Assembly (NCBI GenBank): GCA_026874595.1 | Contig: CM049312.1 | Coordinates: forward strand, 71,456,929 to 71,520,928 | From: Sipunculus nudus | Taxonomy: Eukaryota; Annelida; Sipuncula; Golfingiida; Sipunculidae | Length of the DNA: 64,000 bases | Direction of reading: 5' to 3' | Shown here: positions 1 to 12,359 of the stretch, one piece after another | How the letters are laid out: each line of letters starts with the position of its first letter | Numbering within the stretch: the stretch's first letter is position 1 | Program-made: the position numbers and the translations under genes | The notes under the pieces: model-generated | Seen by the model: only the letters and a program-made list of their open reading frames with translations | Database searches by the model: none | What the model was told of the DNA's origin: nothing

Positions 1-526
1 TCAGTCTCAAGCAGGGCAGCATTTGACCAGGAGTACCATTGTATTTACAGAATGGGGCATGATTATTCGCGTGTAAGACCATTCAGTCACAAGACAGGGT
101 CTTGGAAATCCCCCTTGTAAGCGTCGCTAATTCGCCGGTTCAGGCAGTGTATTATATCCGGCGTCATGTTCAGGAAGTACCCAGCATTTCTGTACAGCGA
201 AAAAAGGTTTGTTGAAACCTCTCACACATATATATCTGTTGCATGATGTTGGTAAACGCCCACGAGCCTATAGAAGCCATGGTCTTTGCAGGAATTGAGC
301 AACCTTCATGCATAGTGCCGGGATACTGTTTGAAAACATTTAACTGACCTGGGACTGCGTAGCCTTGCCGTTCTTGACTTTATTAATCGCCCGCTGCCAA
401 AGACATGGTAATGAACTGACCGTTGCAATCGTTCTCAGTATTTGTTGGTAGAATTGTACGAGTACGTTTAACATTACTCTATTCGATACATATGGATTAA
501 TATTTATTGCAGTGATACACCAAAGC
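1..526 (+). repeat. Dispersed repeat R2, copy 1, left part
   Basis: This segment aligns by eye with 37430-37960: shared phrases include CATGATTATTCGCGTG, GGAAATCCCCCT, CTAATTCGCCG and CAGGAAGTACCC. Copy 2 at 37430-38600 reads straight on from this part into sequence matching 4284-4735, so here R2 is split by an insert of about 3.76 kb. No convincing coding frame was seen. The minus-strand open frame at 340-729 crosses the insertion junction and is not supported as a gene. Confidence 0.6.
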
Positions 527-535
527 AGCGACAGC

Positions 536-586
536 CTGTCACCCCAAACGTCGATTTTAGATGACCTAAAGACGATGGGGTGACAG
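536..586. other. Strong inverted repeat / hairpin
   Basis: CTGTCACCCCA at 536-546 is exactly complementary to TGGGGTGACAG at 576-586. CGTC/GACG extends the stem inward after one unpaired base, leaving an AT-rich loop of about 18 nt. It lies within 10 bp of the point where the R2 repeat is interrupted. It could be the structured end of the inserted DNA; no function is assigned. Confidence 0.6.
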
Positions 587-1614
587 TACAAGCTATAGTA
601 TGTACAAATGTGCACGCCTTTTCTGACCCTACTTATGCATTTCCATCTACTTCTTGAACTGTTATTTTCCTGAGTTAAGACAAAAAGTGACGTTATTCTG
701 TTGGGGAAAATAATACTGATCACATCCACGGTGGCGCCTTTTTAATACCGGGGCTGGTTTTACTCGAAAGACTCGTCTCCACGTCTGTGGTTATGGCTTT
801 AGCGGGAGAACCATAACTTCCGGTAGAGGATTTCCAAACGGCTATGTGTAAAACTCGGAAGTCCGAAGTCGGAAACAAGGATTTTTTTTTAATAAAGCAA
901 TAATCGAAGCATAATTAAAATGCTACTGCATCAATGGAAAGTACCATTTAATTTTTATTGATTGAATAAGGTCTTTTCTATCATTATGTTAAAAATTAAG
1001 TTTATCCATCCAAAGTTATAGACTAATATTTGCTCTGATATGCCCGATTATAGTCCAAATGTGTAAAATTCGGAAGCCAGTAGTGGCTTATTATTATTAA
1101 TGCACTGGTCATCATATCGTCAGCAAACGTGTCAAGCATTTTCAATTTCTTCAGTATGACATATTTTTCATAAACTCAATCTGTATTGTATCATTCATAA
1201 TGCTGTTATTTTATAATATATTATATTGATTTTTTATTTCATTTTGTAAAACAAGATTATATTCACTTATCAATATTTTACGCTATTACCGTATTTTGGA
1301 TCGTGGAAACATAAAAAAATAAAGGTTTGATGATATTTTATTCACGTTACATAAGTTCCCCTATAAAAATTACCCTGATAATATCATAGAGATATAAACA
1401 GAAAATTTGACAGAACAACAAATTTTCCAGTAAATGTTTTTACAAGGTTGTTTCGGAAAAAAATATTTTATTTTTAATGAATAAATTGTAAATAAATTTC
1501 CTCTTCCATTGACCAGAAAATTTCATCAGGATTGTGAATCTCTTAAACTCTTATATATGGTGTAATACTTTTTATGCCAAATTATATTTTACATTTCATA
1601 GTCAGGTTGCCCAC

Positions 1615-1620
<6 letters not shown>

Positions 1621-1665
<45 letters not shown>
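1621..1665. repeat. (TA)n microsatellite
   Basis: Uninterrupted TA dinucleotide tract of about 45 bp. Apparent open frames running through it (Tyr-Ile repeats) are artefacts of the repeat. Confidence 0.95.
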
Positions 1666-1668
<3 letters not shown>

Positions 1669-2042
1669 AAGTTACAATGTGACATTTTCCTCTATAAATT
1701 TCTTGCTGTTAATGGAACCTTTTCAATTCATTTTTTAAAATTTTGCCAAAATAGCATAATAAACATGACGCTTTACAATAATTTGTTTTATGATTTCATC
1801 AGTCGTATCCTGCAAATTAAAAAAAAACACAAATATTAATAATACCTTGACAGAAATAAATACACAATGCATGTGTAATAGATATTACGCCGATTGTAAC
1901 ATTTAACTGTCATATAAAAAACATTAGTTTCTGTTTTTCTGAACCATTCAATATTTATTAGATATGTTTTATGCTGTTGGGTATATTCATCAAAATCTGT
2001 TCTGAAAATTTGCAAAACCACAGGGCACAAACATTGATACTT

Positions 2043-2046
<4 letters not shown>

Positions 2047-2109
<63 letters not shown>
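2047..2109. repeat. (TA)n microsatellite
   Basis: Uninterrupted TA tract of about 63 bp, the longest single TA run in the left part of the window. Confidence 0.95.
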
Positions 2110-2112
<3 letters not shown>

Positions 2113-3031
2113 AAAATACGTCGACTAAAAAAAATCAACAACAAATCAATAAAACATTATTCATAGCCAAAAAAGTTCAGTTAATGTTTAAAAATAAATT
2201 ATTACAGAGCAAATGTTATAGATATGAAAAAAAAATCTGTTTAATAATACAACCTGATACCAGCGACCATTAAGTCCGGAGAGAAGAAGGTCCAAAAGCG
2301 CACGGTACTATCGACAATTCAAACTATAGTCCGGTGATTACCAGGCCTAAGAAAAAGTTACTGAGGATAAAAATATAAGAATCAAATAAAAATAATGTGT
2401 ATACACGGAATATTCAGATGCATGGATTTTTATAAAGATAAAAATTACAAAATAGCAAAAGAAGAATGGGAATAATTTATATTTGTAATTTAGATATTTA
2501 TCTAAGCGGTAAATATCTAACTTGATTTATCAAAACGGTTTGGTTCCATTAGTGCATGGTTTCCTCATTTTTATGTGAAATTTCAAGGAATGAATCTTAG
2601 TTGAGCAACCGGTTTAATAAAAATGCTTATATCCAGTAGCATCTTTAAGACACCAGGTCACCTTTAGACAGACTTTTACTTGAAGCTCCAAATATTATAC
2701 ACGTCGATTAAGATGATATATGGTCATATATCAAAGATTTTACATTCAACGATCTCCTCTCTACATAAAATTGTAATTTCTTATCGAGATCGTTGTAATC
2801 GTACAGTAATCCAAAGTTGAAGGGAGCACATTCTGTTAAGATGCCCTTATCATGCACATATTATAACGTTTGAGAGTGAAATTTGTTGCAAATATACTTT
2901 AAAATATTATTAAATATCAGGAATGTAATTTTTATAATATGAATTACAAGATTGAAAAAGTTTGAAAGAAAGAGTTAAAAAAATTGAAAAAGAATTAATT
3001 CTCTGGAGCATCCAAAAATATACTAGTACTG

Positions 3032-3053
3032 CCCCCCCCCCCCCCCCCCCCCC
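3032..3053. repeat. Poly-C run (22 C)
   Basis: Homopolymer of 22 C. Shorter C or G runs occur at 4586-4596, 7654-7666, 8847-8857, 17662-17676 and near 30831 and 38340. Their length may be inexact in the assembly. Confidence 0.9.
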
Positions 3054-3551
3054 ATCACAATACTGGGGTCGGCTCCTTGGCTGATACTCAGACTCACGCA
3101 CTGTGCTCTGCTTTCCAAACCTGTGCTCTCACAGATCACAAAAGTCGGTAAAATGCAAAGATTGTCATAAGACTGAAACATATCAATTATTTTACAACGA
3201 GTACTACAATTAAATAGTGACATTTTGCATTTTTTTAATATTTGGACTTTCCAGTTTATACCGTAATTTTATAGAAATATAAATATTTAAGTCCAACAAC
3301 CTAATAAACTGTTTAAATACATTGTTCAAGAACAAGTAGGAGAATAGTTGCGGAACAGAAAATCCTTATAATCTTTTGTTTAAGGTGCCTCAAAATGTTC
3401 TCTTTACATTGCATTTAAAAAAAAAATAGAAAATTCCTTCCCATACCCTCCTCATGTAAATATATATATCTTTACCAAAAACATGGCTCTAGATTTTATT
3501 AATATATTTCATGGGGTTAATATATATCGTAAAAATACACCCACATATATG

Positions 3552-3554
<3 letters not shown>

Positions 3555-3581
<27 letters not shown>
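3555..3581. repeat. (TA)n microsatellite
   Basis: Short TA tract of about 27 bp near the right end of the candidate TIR element. Confidence 0.9.
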
Positions 3582-3585
<4 letters not shown>

Positions 3586-4283
3586 CTTTACAAAAAATAA
3601 GAACTTATAGTTATGCATCATGTATCACTCATTAAAAGCAGAATCATGCATAAGCAATTTTAATATGTGCATGCAACTATAATTTTAATTAAACTTTATT
3701 TGGGCTGTGGCTTTTAACTGACCACAAGTTAACCATCGCGTCTCTGTGACTTCCGAGTTAAACACATTGGATCACATCCCAGTCCTTCTGAGTGACTTCC
3801 GAGATGGCTCCCGAGCACAAAATCGTCCATAACTTTCAGATTAAAGAATGGATAACTATTATTCTTCACATAATGATAATAAAGATCTTATTCTATCGGG
3901 GGTGGGGGGAGACAAAACGGAATTGAAGTGTTAGCATTTTGTATATGCATCATTATATAACTAGTCCTTGGTTTCCGGCTTCCAACTTCCAAGTTTACAT
4001 ACACGACCCTGTCATTTTAAATGAGAAGTACCGCTTCAAGTGAATCAGTGCCACCCTGATAAAAGGAGGTAATAAATGTATTATTTTTTGTGTAACAACA
4101 CTTTATCTTCGATATTAAGAACATATAATACGACCATATTAGCCTGTGATGCCAAATAGTACAAGACAGGACATTTTTTGATCCGACCCTTAGAATGCGC
4201 GTTGTGTTGTGACTGCCATCATGACTCCAAGCCATATCAGTTTATTTCCGAAGGCCTGAGTGTCACGTTGTCTTGGCTAACAC

Positions 4284-4735
4284 AAAAGATGTTTATAACC
4301 GTATTATAAGTCTCTGTGACTAAAGGAGAGGAAATGATGAGGTAATATGCATGTACTACTTATTTCTGACTAACTATCCCGCAATAAACAATCTAAAATA
4401 TTTTTATTAACTAACTTGGCTTCTTTGGCGGAAGTTTGCGTCTTGCGGGTCCTAGTCGCAGCACCTTTTGGTATTGTCCATTTGTGTATGATAAGAAAGT
4501 AAACTTTGGAAGGTATAGCGGGAGTGCGGTCCCGTTATACAGGTACAATACAATGCACCTTGGTAATACACAGGGAAGGTCGGGTGGGGGGGGGGGATAA
4601 TTAGTATTGATGCACACGCTTAACCGAGTCGCCATGTGCCATTAGTTGGTCGCGCTGGTCATTTCTGTGTAGGTGTTGCCGGGGGCCACACGTTTATTTA
4701 TTTATTTTTTTCTTTCATTATGTGTTCATATACAC
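4284..4735 (+). repeat. Dispersed repeat R2, copy 1, right part
   Basis: Continues the R2 homology after the insert: AAAGATGTTTATA, the AATATTTTTAT(T/G)AACTAAC phrase, the CGGTCCCGTTATACAGGTA phrase and the GTTGGTC(G/A)CGCTGGTCATTTCT phrase all match 37960-38350. The last portion also matches 30780-30930. Contains an 11-G run at 4586-4596. Ends in a TTTATTTATTTATTT stretch that also ends the other copy. No gene was recognised. Confidence 0.6.
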
Positions 4736-4744
4736 CTACAATTT

Positions 4745-6600
4745 CTGCAACTAAAGAAAACATTCATTAACTTGAGATACAAACGACATAATATAGATAT
4801 GAAATAGCTTAAGCCACCAAAATCCCACGTGAACATTTATTAAAGGAACCTCCGAAAAGAGAACTGATTCAAATGCCACTGCTTGTAACTTACCGTTCAC
4901 ATCTGAAGCATTTATACAAAGCGAAGCATAAGAAGATACGCATACTAAAGGGAAATCTCACGGACACAAAGTTAAGACAAATAAGGGAATTGAAATTCAT
5001 AAATAAATTTAACTGTATAAAAATTGGCTCAATCAAGACTTAGGGTACCGGGAACACTACAAGCATCAATTTCATTATTATAATAGCCCATACTGGCCAC
5101 TGGTGATCACATAGTCTTCCTTCTTTTCTTCCTACTTTATTTTTCCTATATTTGTGTCTGTCACTTTATTCGTATCAACTTAAACCTTTTGTTTTCTTCT
5201 TAACCTCTCTGTTACCTCAACCTATAAGACTCGGATACCGTTTCTTCAGTATTATTTTTATTTACAATGTTTCCTGTTTAGTATCATTATATTTATTATA
5301 ATTATTATAATTGCAGATGTTTTTGGGGGATTTCTACTGTTTGCATTATTTTCTGTACTATAATTTCTTCTAATATTTTGTCCGTTTAATAATTATAACT
5401 TTTTGTTTTATATTTTAGGTGATCACTCCCTGTTTTAATATGTTTAAACACTCTGAATGACTTAACTTCATCTTACTTTAAATTATTAGTTAACACTTAA
5501 TTGTACTTTAATATTATCTTATCATGAGTATTATTATAATTATTAATTTATTTATTATCAATTATCATGTTTATGTTTATTATTACTTTTTTTATTATTA
5601 TCCCTTGTTATATTATACTTTACTCAGTTTGATTATATTACTTTTAATGTTATTACTTTATATTTATTTTTTATCACTAGTTATATCTATTTATTATAAC
5701 GTCTTTATATGTTACTGGATTTTTTGTATAATTAATCCTTGTTATATTCTATTGAATAACTTTTACTATATTCCTTTAATTATATTACTTTATATTTATA
5801 TTTATTATTATGCTAATATTTATGACAAATTGTTTTGCACAATTATCCTTTGTAATATTATACTTTATAAACTGTTATAATATTACTTACATTTTGTTTA
5901 TTATTTCCTTTCTATACCTGGAACCTAGCGTGGTATGCCTACATCTAACGGGTTCATGATCGGGTCGGGCGAGACAACTCCTGGGCCGGATAGAGCATTG
6001 GGAAATCGTGCGTCCCCCTTCCGAACAGAGGGAGTAGGATTGGATCACCGGCTCTTGGGCACACCCTCGGCGGATTGATCGGACCAATATTGGCATTCAA
6101 CAAGCAACTTGGTGAGGGGCTGCAATTGCAAATGCCGCGCTTTTTACCGAGCGACCCGTGCCTTAATTTTATAATGTTGAGGCCGTGAGCATATGCGGAA
6201 ATCCCTGAGTGAAGCGATGCGTGTGCGGTGTACCACGCCCACACAGGTTATCATGGTTACAATATTACTTAGTATCCAATCAGAATTTAAATACACTGTT
6301 CCTTGCATCATGGACTTTATACATTGTCATTCCTCCATATGTAAACACCTTTCTATCCGCTCCCACTCATTACCTGACGGAGGAGCCTGTCGCTTCGAAG
6401 GCTGGTATGGTAATAAACAAGTAAATCAATCTAAAAAGGCCACTCTTTCTCTTTACCTACACTACTTCCATTAATTATCCTTGTCAATGACGCCACAACT
6501 TACCAGATCAAAAGGAACTTCCTAATGGGAAGAAAAAACTGGCAAAGATAAATAGAAATCTATACTTCCTGACGCAATGTAGGAAACAAAATCTAATTCC
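4745..6600 (+). mobile_element. Penelope-like element, copy A: 3' tail joined to a head segment
   Basis: 4800-5100 matches the 3' end of the PLE coding region and its trailer in copy C (45000-45680), including the HTKG.SHGHKVKTNKGIEIHK-like reading at 4930-5000. 5110-5890 is AT-rich low-complexity sequence also matched in copy C. 5890-6600 matches the upstream head segment found in copy C (46300-46980) and, inverted, in copy B (41160-40480). A tail followed by a head fits tandem, pseudo-LTR-bearing PLE insertions. Both coding parts are decayed. The 118-codon frame at 5524-5880 is only AT-rich sequence. Confidence 0.6.
6374..6425 (+). other. Hammerhead-ribozyme-like motif in PLE head (copy A)
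   Basis: CTGACGG, then a short GC-containing segment, then GAAGGC and a TAATAAACAAGT stretch. It aligns with CTGACGA...GAAAGC in copy B (minus strand, 40703 down to about 40650) and CTGACAA...GAAAGC in copy C (46752-46800). The core CTGANGA/GAAA is that of type I hammerheads known in PLE pseudo-LTRs. This copy has lost parts of both core boxes, and stem I is not evident. Confidence 0.3.
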
Positions 6601-6829
6601 TTAGGGAATCAAATAGTTGAATAGTTTCTTTAATCCCGCTATTTCAATCAAAATAATCATTACGGTGTTAATATTGTACAACATGTTCACTTATGTTAAT
6701 ACTTACAAGTTACAATTGCTGTTACCTAAATAAAGACATGTTTTTATTGTTAACATTATGAATATACACAGTTCAATTCTACGTTTAACCAAATTGTTTA
6801 TAATTCTATAAATTTAAATGTTACACGTT

Positions 6830-7690
6830 TATGCTCAGTCAATGAGTTTAAAGCTCAGTATAAAGTGGTTACGGAACGTGTTGTGTTCACGACAGGATAG
6901 GTCTACACTGAGCGGGGTGTAATTGAAATACAACGAGGACATTATTAGTCCTGGTGCGTCGGAAGTTTATGTGATTTGTACTTGTTGAAGTGTTTGTTTC
7001 TAGTGAGATTGGTGCCAGTCAACGACGGCGGTGGGCTATTGGTTGATGTCCGCTGCGTGTGTGGTTTGACACTTGTGAGCAATTACTAGTATTCCGCTAA
7101 AATGAAGAAAACTTGAGAGAAGAAGGAAGTCAGCGTCTTCATTGACAGAACAAGGACATGATGTCTAACTGGAGCGGACTAAAACCCGGACTACAAAATA
7201 TTTTTTCTAATAAAAACCATTGTTCCATCCAACAACATTAATTTTATGAACAAAGGACCATAGGAAGACACAATAAAATACACGCAAATTACTAAGAAAA
7301 TATAATATAATATGCCTGCACTTCTGGATAAAAAGGTGCATAATTTCAGAGGAAATCAAAATAGTTTTTAATAGGACGTAACTACAATTAATAAGCATGT
7401 AACACTCTAAGTTCAAACACGTTTATATATACCTTTTTCTCAATATAAAAGGAGTTGATGGTGTTCGTGCGACAACCATGGGACTTGTTTTAAGAAAGTT
7501 ACAGTCGATTTTGTCAGCATACCCCTCACCAATTTCCCTCAGCCGCACTTTGGTACTTTGACGGGGTTTCTAAAAAAATCAGGTGTCTTTCATTTTCTCA
7601 AACTAGGGACGTTTAGGTATAACAAAGTTAGGGTTTTAAAAGTTTTCCCCGCCGGGGGGGGGGGGGAGCTTAACCCCTACTAAATATATA
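6830..7690 (+). repeat. Dispersed repeat R1, copy A (uninterrupted)
   Basis: Matches 47810-47958 plus 56430-57262, i.e. the locus now split by the LTR retrotransposon: GAGCGGGGTGTAATTGAAATA, GAGGACATTATTAGTCC, GAAGTTTATGTGATTTGTACTT, CCAGTCAACGACGGCGGT, AATGAAGAAAACTTGAGAGA. Other copies lie at 22970-24130 and 24620-26970. The block ends in a G-rich run followed by TAACCCCTA in both A and D. No coding capacity was recognised. Confidence 0.65.
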
Positions 7691-10600
7691 CTGGGTTGCC
7701 CATTATGGTGAGATGTATTTGTTAAATAAACAGTTACCTGCTGCTCCCGTGGAATATCCACGGCTCTATCCGATGCATATTTTTCTAATGAGCTGATAGG
7801 AACTAAACAACGCATATTTTAATCCTAAGGTTTTTGCAGGAACTTTTGTCATCTGTTTCACTTATATGATATAAAGATTCCTTCTGCTAGAATTCTCCAG
7901 GAACACACTTCCCCAAAATATCAACATAGAACGAAAACTTATTCTATTCTAGAAATCACACATAATAATTTGGAAAGAGACGTGAGGCATATACAGGGTG
8001 TATGAATTTTTACGTGAGGTTTTTTTTTCCCATAAACAACAATCGTCCGACAGTTTCATTGCTTGGGATATATCATTGATATAACGATTGTATAAAGAAG
8101 CATTCTACCGTGAAATTATATGAAAGATGCTTCGTATTAGTTGAAGCTCAGGCGACATCGTGGAACACGATGCTTATTCAGTGTAGTCAGTTGAGGGTAT
8201 AGTCTAAGGCATGATAACATACACATACGTTATTTGTATACACATGCATGCCGTTGAAGTCTCTTGTACGCGAAACGTATAGCTGCCAATGTGGAAACGA
8301 TAGGCCCAGAAAAATATATTCCGACAGTATCAAATTTTTGGTTTAAGTACTGTAAAATGTCATGGAATGAGCAGATCTGATGCAAAATTGACAACTCTTC
8401 GAGATTAAAAGAAAGCAGATTGATATAGTTCGATGAAAACATGTTGCGAAGAAATCATTTTAGCCTTGGTTTGTTGCATTGTCATTCAGTAAATTTATGC
8501 AAAATGAGATATACAAATTTGCGAAAATTTGTAGAGGGGTAGAGTAAAAATATATCCGTAATCCATAACATTTTTGGAGGTAATCGGAATCACCATAATA
8601 TATATTTTTTTCTTAAGTGCCATAATCACAATTCCACAAAGGAATAATTATAAGGGGCTAGTACTATGTCCCCGAGTATACAGTTTGTATGCAGTTGTTC
8701 TACCACTCGCCTAGTGAACCCGTGTTTCTGAACCATGACATGTTTTACATGAAACGTGCACTTATGAACGAACGACTGATTAGTAGATTCTGGCGGGGGT
8801 TTCAAAGTTCCCAAGAGATTGAGGAACCTTAGAAGTGTGTGCATCCCCCCCCCCCCGGGCTTCCTTTTGAAAAAAAAAACTTTTTTTGTAACAACCCATA
8901 TATCGGCCAAACTATTAAACCATGGTTATCATGAAAAGATACTTCTGAATGTATAAAAATCAACGTATACCTGTAAACCTTTAAAACGGTGATCGTGTAA
9001 ATGGTCTCAGCTCTTTGTGTCCACTCAACGGAAAAGTGCTTCCTATTAATTGATTCATGTGGACGTGTTCTTTGCTTGAATTAAAAATCTTTACTTCCTC
9101 TTGACAGAGTAAATTTTCTTTAGAGGCGTTACAATGGATATGGGTGATCAATGGGGATTATAGTGGACCCGCGTGACCGCGTATCGCACGGAAATTCATT
9201 TTTGGCATATATTTTAATTATATTGATTTTTAGCTCAGCTGACTGTAAGTCATCTGTGCTACAGCGATCACATTTTGTCCGGGGTCTTTCTGGCCGTCCA
9301 GCCGTCCGGACTACCGTCCGTTAACAGGGCACCCATCGAAACCGTTATACCTAGGAATTCATATTTGAACATCAGGGAGGTCCTTTGAAATCTCTCTGGA
9401 TACCCAAAATTGGGCCTTGGTGACATATTTTGTGACATATGGGCCGAATACATGGTTTTTAGCAACCAGACAGGCAGACAGAGCACAAATTATACCCATT
9501 AGGCCTAGAATATTCCAACGTTTTTAGGGATGACATGGGCAAATGCCTTTGGAAACATGAAATTATTTTTACGTGACCTATATTCTGCAACCTGTATTCT
9601 GTATTATGTATCCTATTTTCTAAGGCCCATGCACAAAACGGTTGGTTTTGAGCACTCTGGAAAACATCCCATCTATTGTTCAAGGCACCATAACAAATAG
9701 TTTTTACCATGTCATGACATTGATAATTAATACACGCATCACCGGCATGTCAAAGTTAGATAAGCGTCATGGCTTTTTAGCCACTTGTTTCTACTTTTGT
9801 CTTGTTTCTTGTTGGTTATCTTTTGTACTTTTGCTATGTTTGATATACTGATACTATAACCTAATAAATAAAAAAAAGTTTACAATAATTTGCTAATTGG
9901 ATAAATTAACTTAACATGGTTTCTATTGTTCATGTTAGAAGGAAAGTACTACACTTTATTAATACATACTTATAACTTGTAACCGTTCTCAGGGGTAAGT
10001 TAATCTCAAGACGATAATGCGTTCCTTTATTTCCTCCATTGACCTATTCTATTACCTGTCTTGGTCAAACTGGTCTCAAGTTCGGTAGAGGTTGTTTCTC
10101 TTTATTACTCTTGATCCTCATCCATTCTCATGGTAATCTATTGTCAGGTCCTATGAGTTTCTAGTAAGTATTTATTAATGAAACACCATTATCTTAGATC
10201 ATCACATTTTAAAATTATCTTACACCTGTACATCTTCTTACTTTGCACACTCATTGGCAAGAAGATTTTTTTCCCTTCTAATACTCTCTAGTTTAACGTA
10301 AGTCCGGTACCAGAAGTCATCTCTTCGATATTTCTTTTTCACCCCATGGGTTAGGGGTAGAACGAAACGAGTCAGTTCAGGCGTCGGACAACGAAATATC
10401 GAATACAGATCGTATCACTTAATAGAAAGCCATGACCTCTGGATGTATTTATACTAGTCCAGTATATGTTCTATCTAAAATCCCATCTAAATAAAAGCCT
10501 CAAACTATAACATCTAATTCTGATCTATATTTAATGTGATAGTGATCTGTAATTAATGATGAAAAGTGTACTTTAAATTGATACCATCGTGTTGTTGAGA

Positions 10601-11059
10601 TTTATGCTAACACAATACACGTGTACATCAATAATTATGTAAAGGGCTTTATTATACAGTAGTTACATGATGAGAATGCTAAGTATTGGTAAAACAAAAC
10701 ACTCCCTACTCCTTATATCACGTCAGATAATACAAATACAGTTTTCCCTAAGTACGTGAAGGGTCATAACTGTTGGTTCTAGGGTAGGCAAGATGATTGC
10801 TATTGATTTAAGCAATTCAATTTTTATAGTCTGTTTTCGATTCGATTCTCGTTTCAAATCATATATATAAAAAAAATCCCATAATCTGTCATTGAGGTAT
10901 ATCCACTATTTCGGAAACATAAGATGTTGCCAATATGACCAGTTTGATGTACCTAGCTTTTAAGTGGACTATGCAAAATTAATTCTTCTATGCCTTGAAG
11001 CGTAAAAAGCTAATATAGTCTATCGGGTGAATTTCCCGGTTTAAAATGTCGTTCTTCTA
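7691..11059. other. No gene seen
   Basis: AT-rich sequence with scattered short frames and no recognisable exon, protein motif or RNA gene. Apart from the repeat end at 9229-9300 and short C/G runs, nothing here could be assigned. Confidence 0.5.
9229..9300 (+). repeat. Dispersed repeat end of mollusc type (AGCTCAGCTGA...GCGATCAC...TTTGTCC)
   Basis: TTAGCTCAGCTGACTGTAAG, then TGTGCTACAGCGATCAC, then TTTTGTCC and CCGTCC-rich sequence. The inverted segment at 15296-15385 gives TTAGCTAAGCTGACTATAG, CTATAGCGATCACCC and CCGTCTGTCCGTC when read on the minus strand. The order of these phrases matches a repeat end I recall as very common in bivalve genomes. That assignment is from memory only. Confidence 0.5.
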
Positions 11060-12068
11060 ATACCATATTTAATGATTGACATCTCGCATATGAAAAGAGA
11101 AAATGCCGAAATGTCTTAAAATGACTGTAAATGCAAACATTTTATTTATCGATTACCTTATATAATCCGTTATTTGTAAAATGCATTGTTTCAGCACTGT
11201 TCCATGAGGAGAAATGCATGCAGAAATATACATTTAGCAAGAAACTGAACTAGAGTCCATGAGGAGATTTCTATCGGGAATAGCAAGAAAAAACATGACT
11301 TTTTCCCATTTTCATGCCTGGAATTGGCGACAAAGCATCCACTCCTTGCAAAAATAAAACAAACAAAACCATATTTTTGTTCCATGCAGTGTTTTTATTC
11401 AGACTGACCCAGTTTCTTTTTGCAAATGAATAGTATGAAAATAGATTGAATAGTCCAGACAGAAGTTATTTCCAGTAAATTGCTAACTACCACCGTGAAA
11501 TTTATAGAGAGAAATTCTAATGTGCCTTTATTTCACATTATTTAGCCCAATCCAAGAGTGCTGATCGGATCCTTGAGTGAAAGACAAGCGCCCATTCCGT
11601 TGATAAGTCAGATCCCTTCTTGAAATCTCCTAAATGAAGTGCGATGGGTCAGTCTTGGTCGTCAATATAGTTTTCCTCAGTCGTATCACACTACATATCC
11701 ACCATTTAAAGACATCTACAAACACATTAATTATAAAACATTGTTAATTGTCCAACATGTTTTATAAACTATTCTGTTTAACTTTCTTTCTAAAGCAATG
11801 AGTACCGTAAAATGAAAATGTAAATACAGATATATTTTAATATTCCGGGCCTGGCATGATTGTTAAAGGTCCCTGGCAATATGAAATCTACACGGATAAA
11901 CGTGATAAACTAAACGAACCAAGCAAGACCATAAACCAAGTGTGGTATGACTTTTACAAGTCTCTTGTATTACGATGATGCCAAATCTACACTGAAGCAT
12001 ATATAATTCACTCAAAACCCCTGCGTTCAGCAGGAACTTGATCAATACGTTAGGATCAGTCCGAGGCG

Positions 12069-12074
12069 TTTATT
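12069..12074 (-). promoter_or_regulatory. Candidate polyadenylation signal of the VWD gene
   Basis: AATAAA on the minus strand, about 215 nt downstream of the predicted stop codon at 12290-12292. It would give a compact 3' UTR. This is the nearest canonical hexamer I noticed; it is not proof of the cleavage site. Confidence 0.4.
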
Positions 12075-12289
12075 TGTAAAATGTGTTCACGTACCGTACT
12101 AAAGGGAGTGACGTTGGCTATATAAATTTCAAGAAGTTTAATGGAAAATACACAATGACTACATTTCAGCGACTGCAGCATTAAAGTCTATGACTGAGTA
12201 CATCCACTTTATAAAATTGAAAAATTAAAATGTCGAAATATTTAAAGAAATTCAGCAAGGCAGACGCTTAAAAATACAAAAAAATGAAA

Positions 12290-12359
12290 TTACTCGTAGG
12301 TTTCCCAATAATCTGCAATGTTGTCATCACTTCCTTGACCCCAATCGTCGTCGACAGGA
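12290..12359 (-). CDS. VWD gene terminal coding exon 5
   Basis: Acceptor TTTATCAATTTCAG. The first base T completes GAT (Asp) with exon 4. It encodes 22 further acidic residues (PVDDDWGQGSDDN...) and a TAA stop. It is absent from the duplicated copy at 28-29 kb. Confidence 0.65.

Larger units (their letters stand above)
847..3999. mobile_element. Candidate terminal-inverted-repeat DNA element (non-autonomous)
   Basis: A 35-bp segment starting TGTAAAACTCGGAAG at 847-881 is matched in inverted orientation by 3965-3999 (reverse complement starts TGTAAACTTGGAAG), with a handful of mismatches and two single-base gaps. Extra partial copies of the same end lie near 1057-1080 (direct) and 3756-3775 (inverted). 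The interior is AT-rich, with three (TA)n tracts and a C run, and shows no transposase-like frame. I could not see a clear target-site duplication, so the boundaries and class are uncertain. It lies inside the insert that splits R2. Confidence 0.4.

Noticed and set aside
5524-5880. 118-codon plus-strand frame
   Set aside because: Composed of Ile/Tyr/Leu codons from TTA/TAT low-complexity DNA in the PLE trailer.
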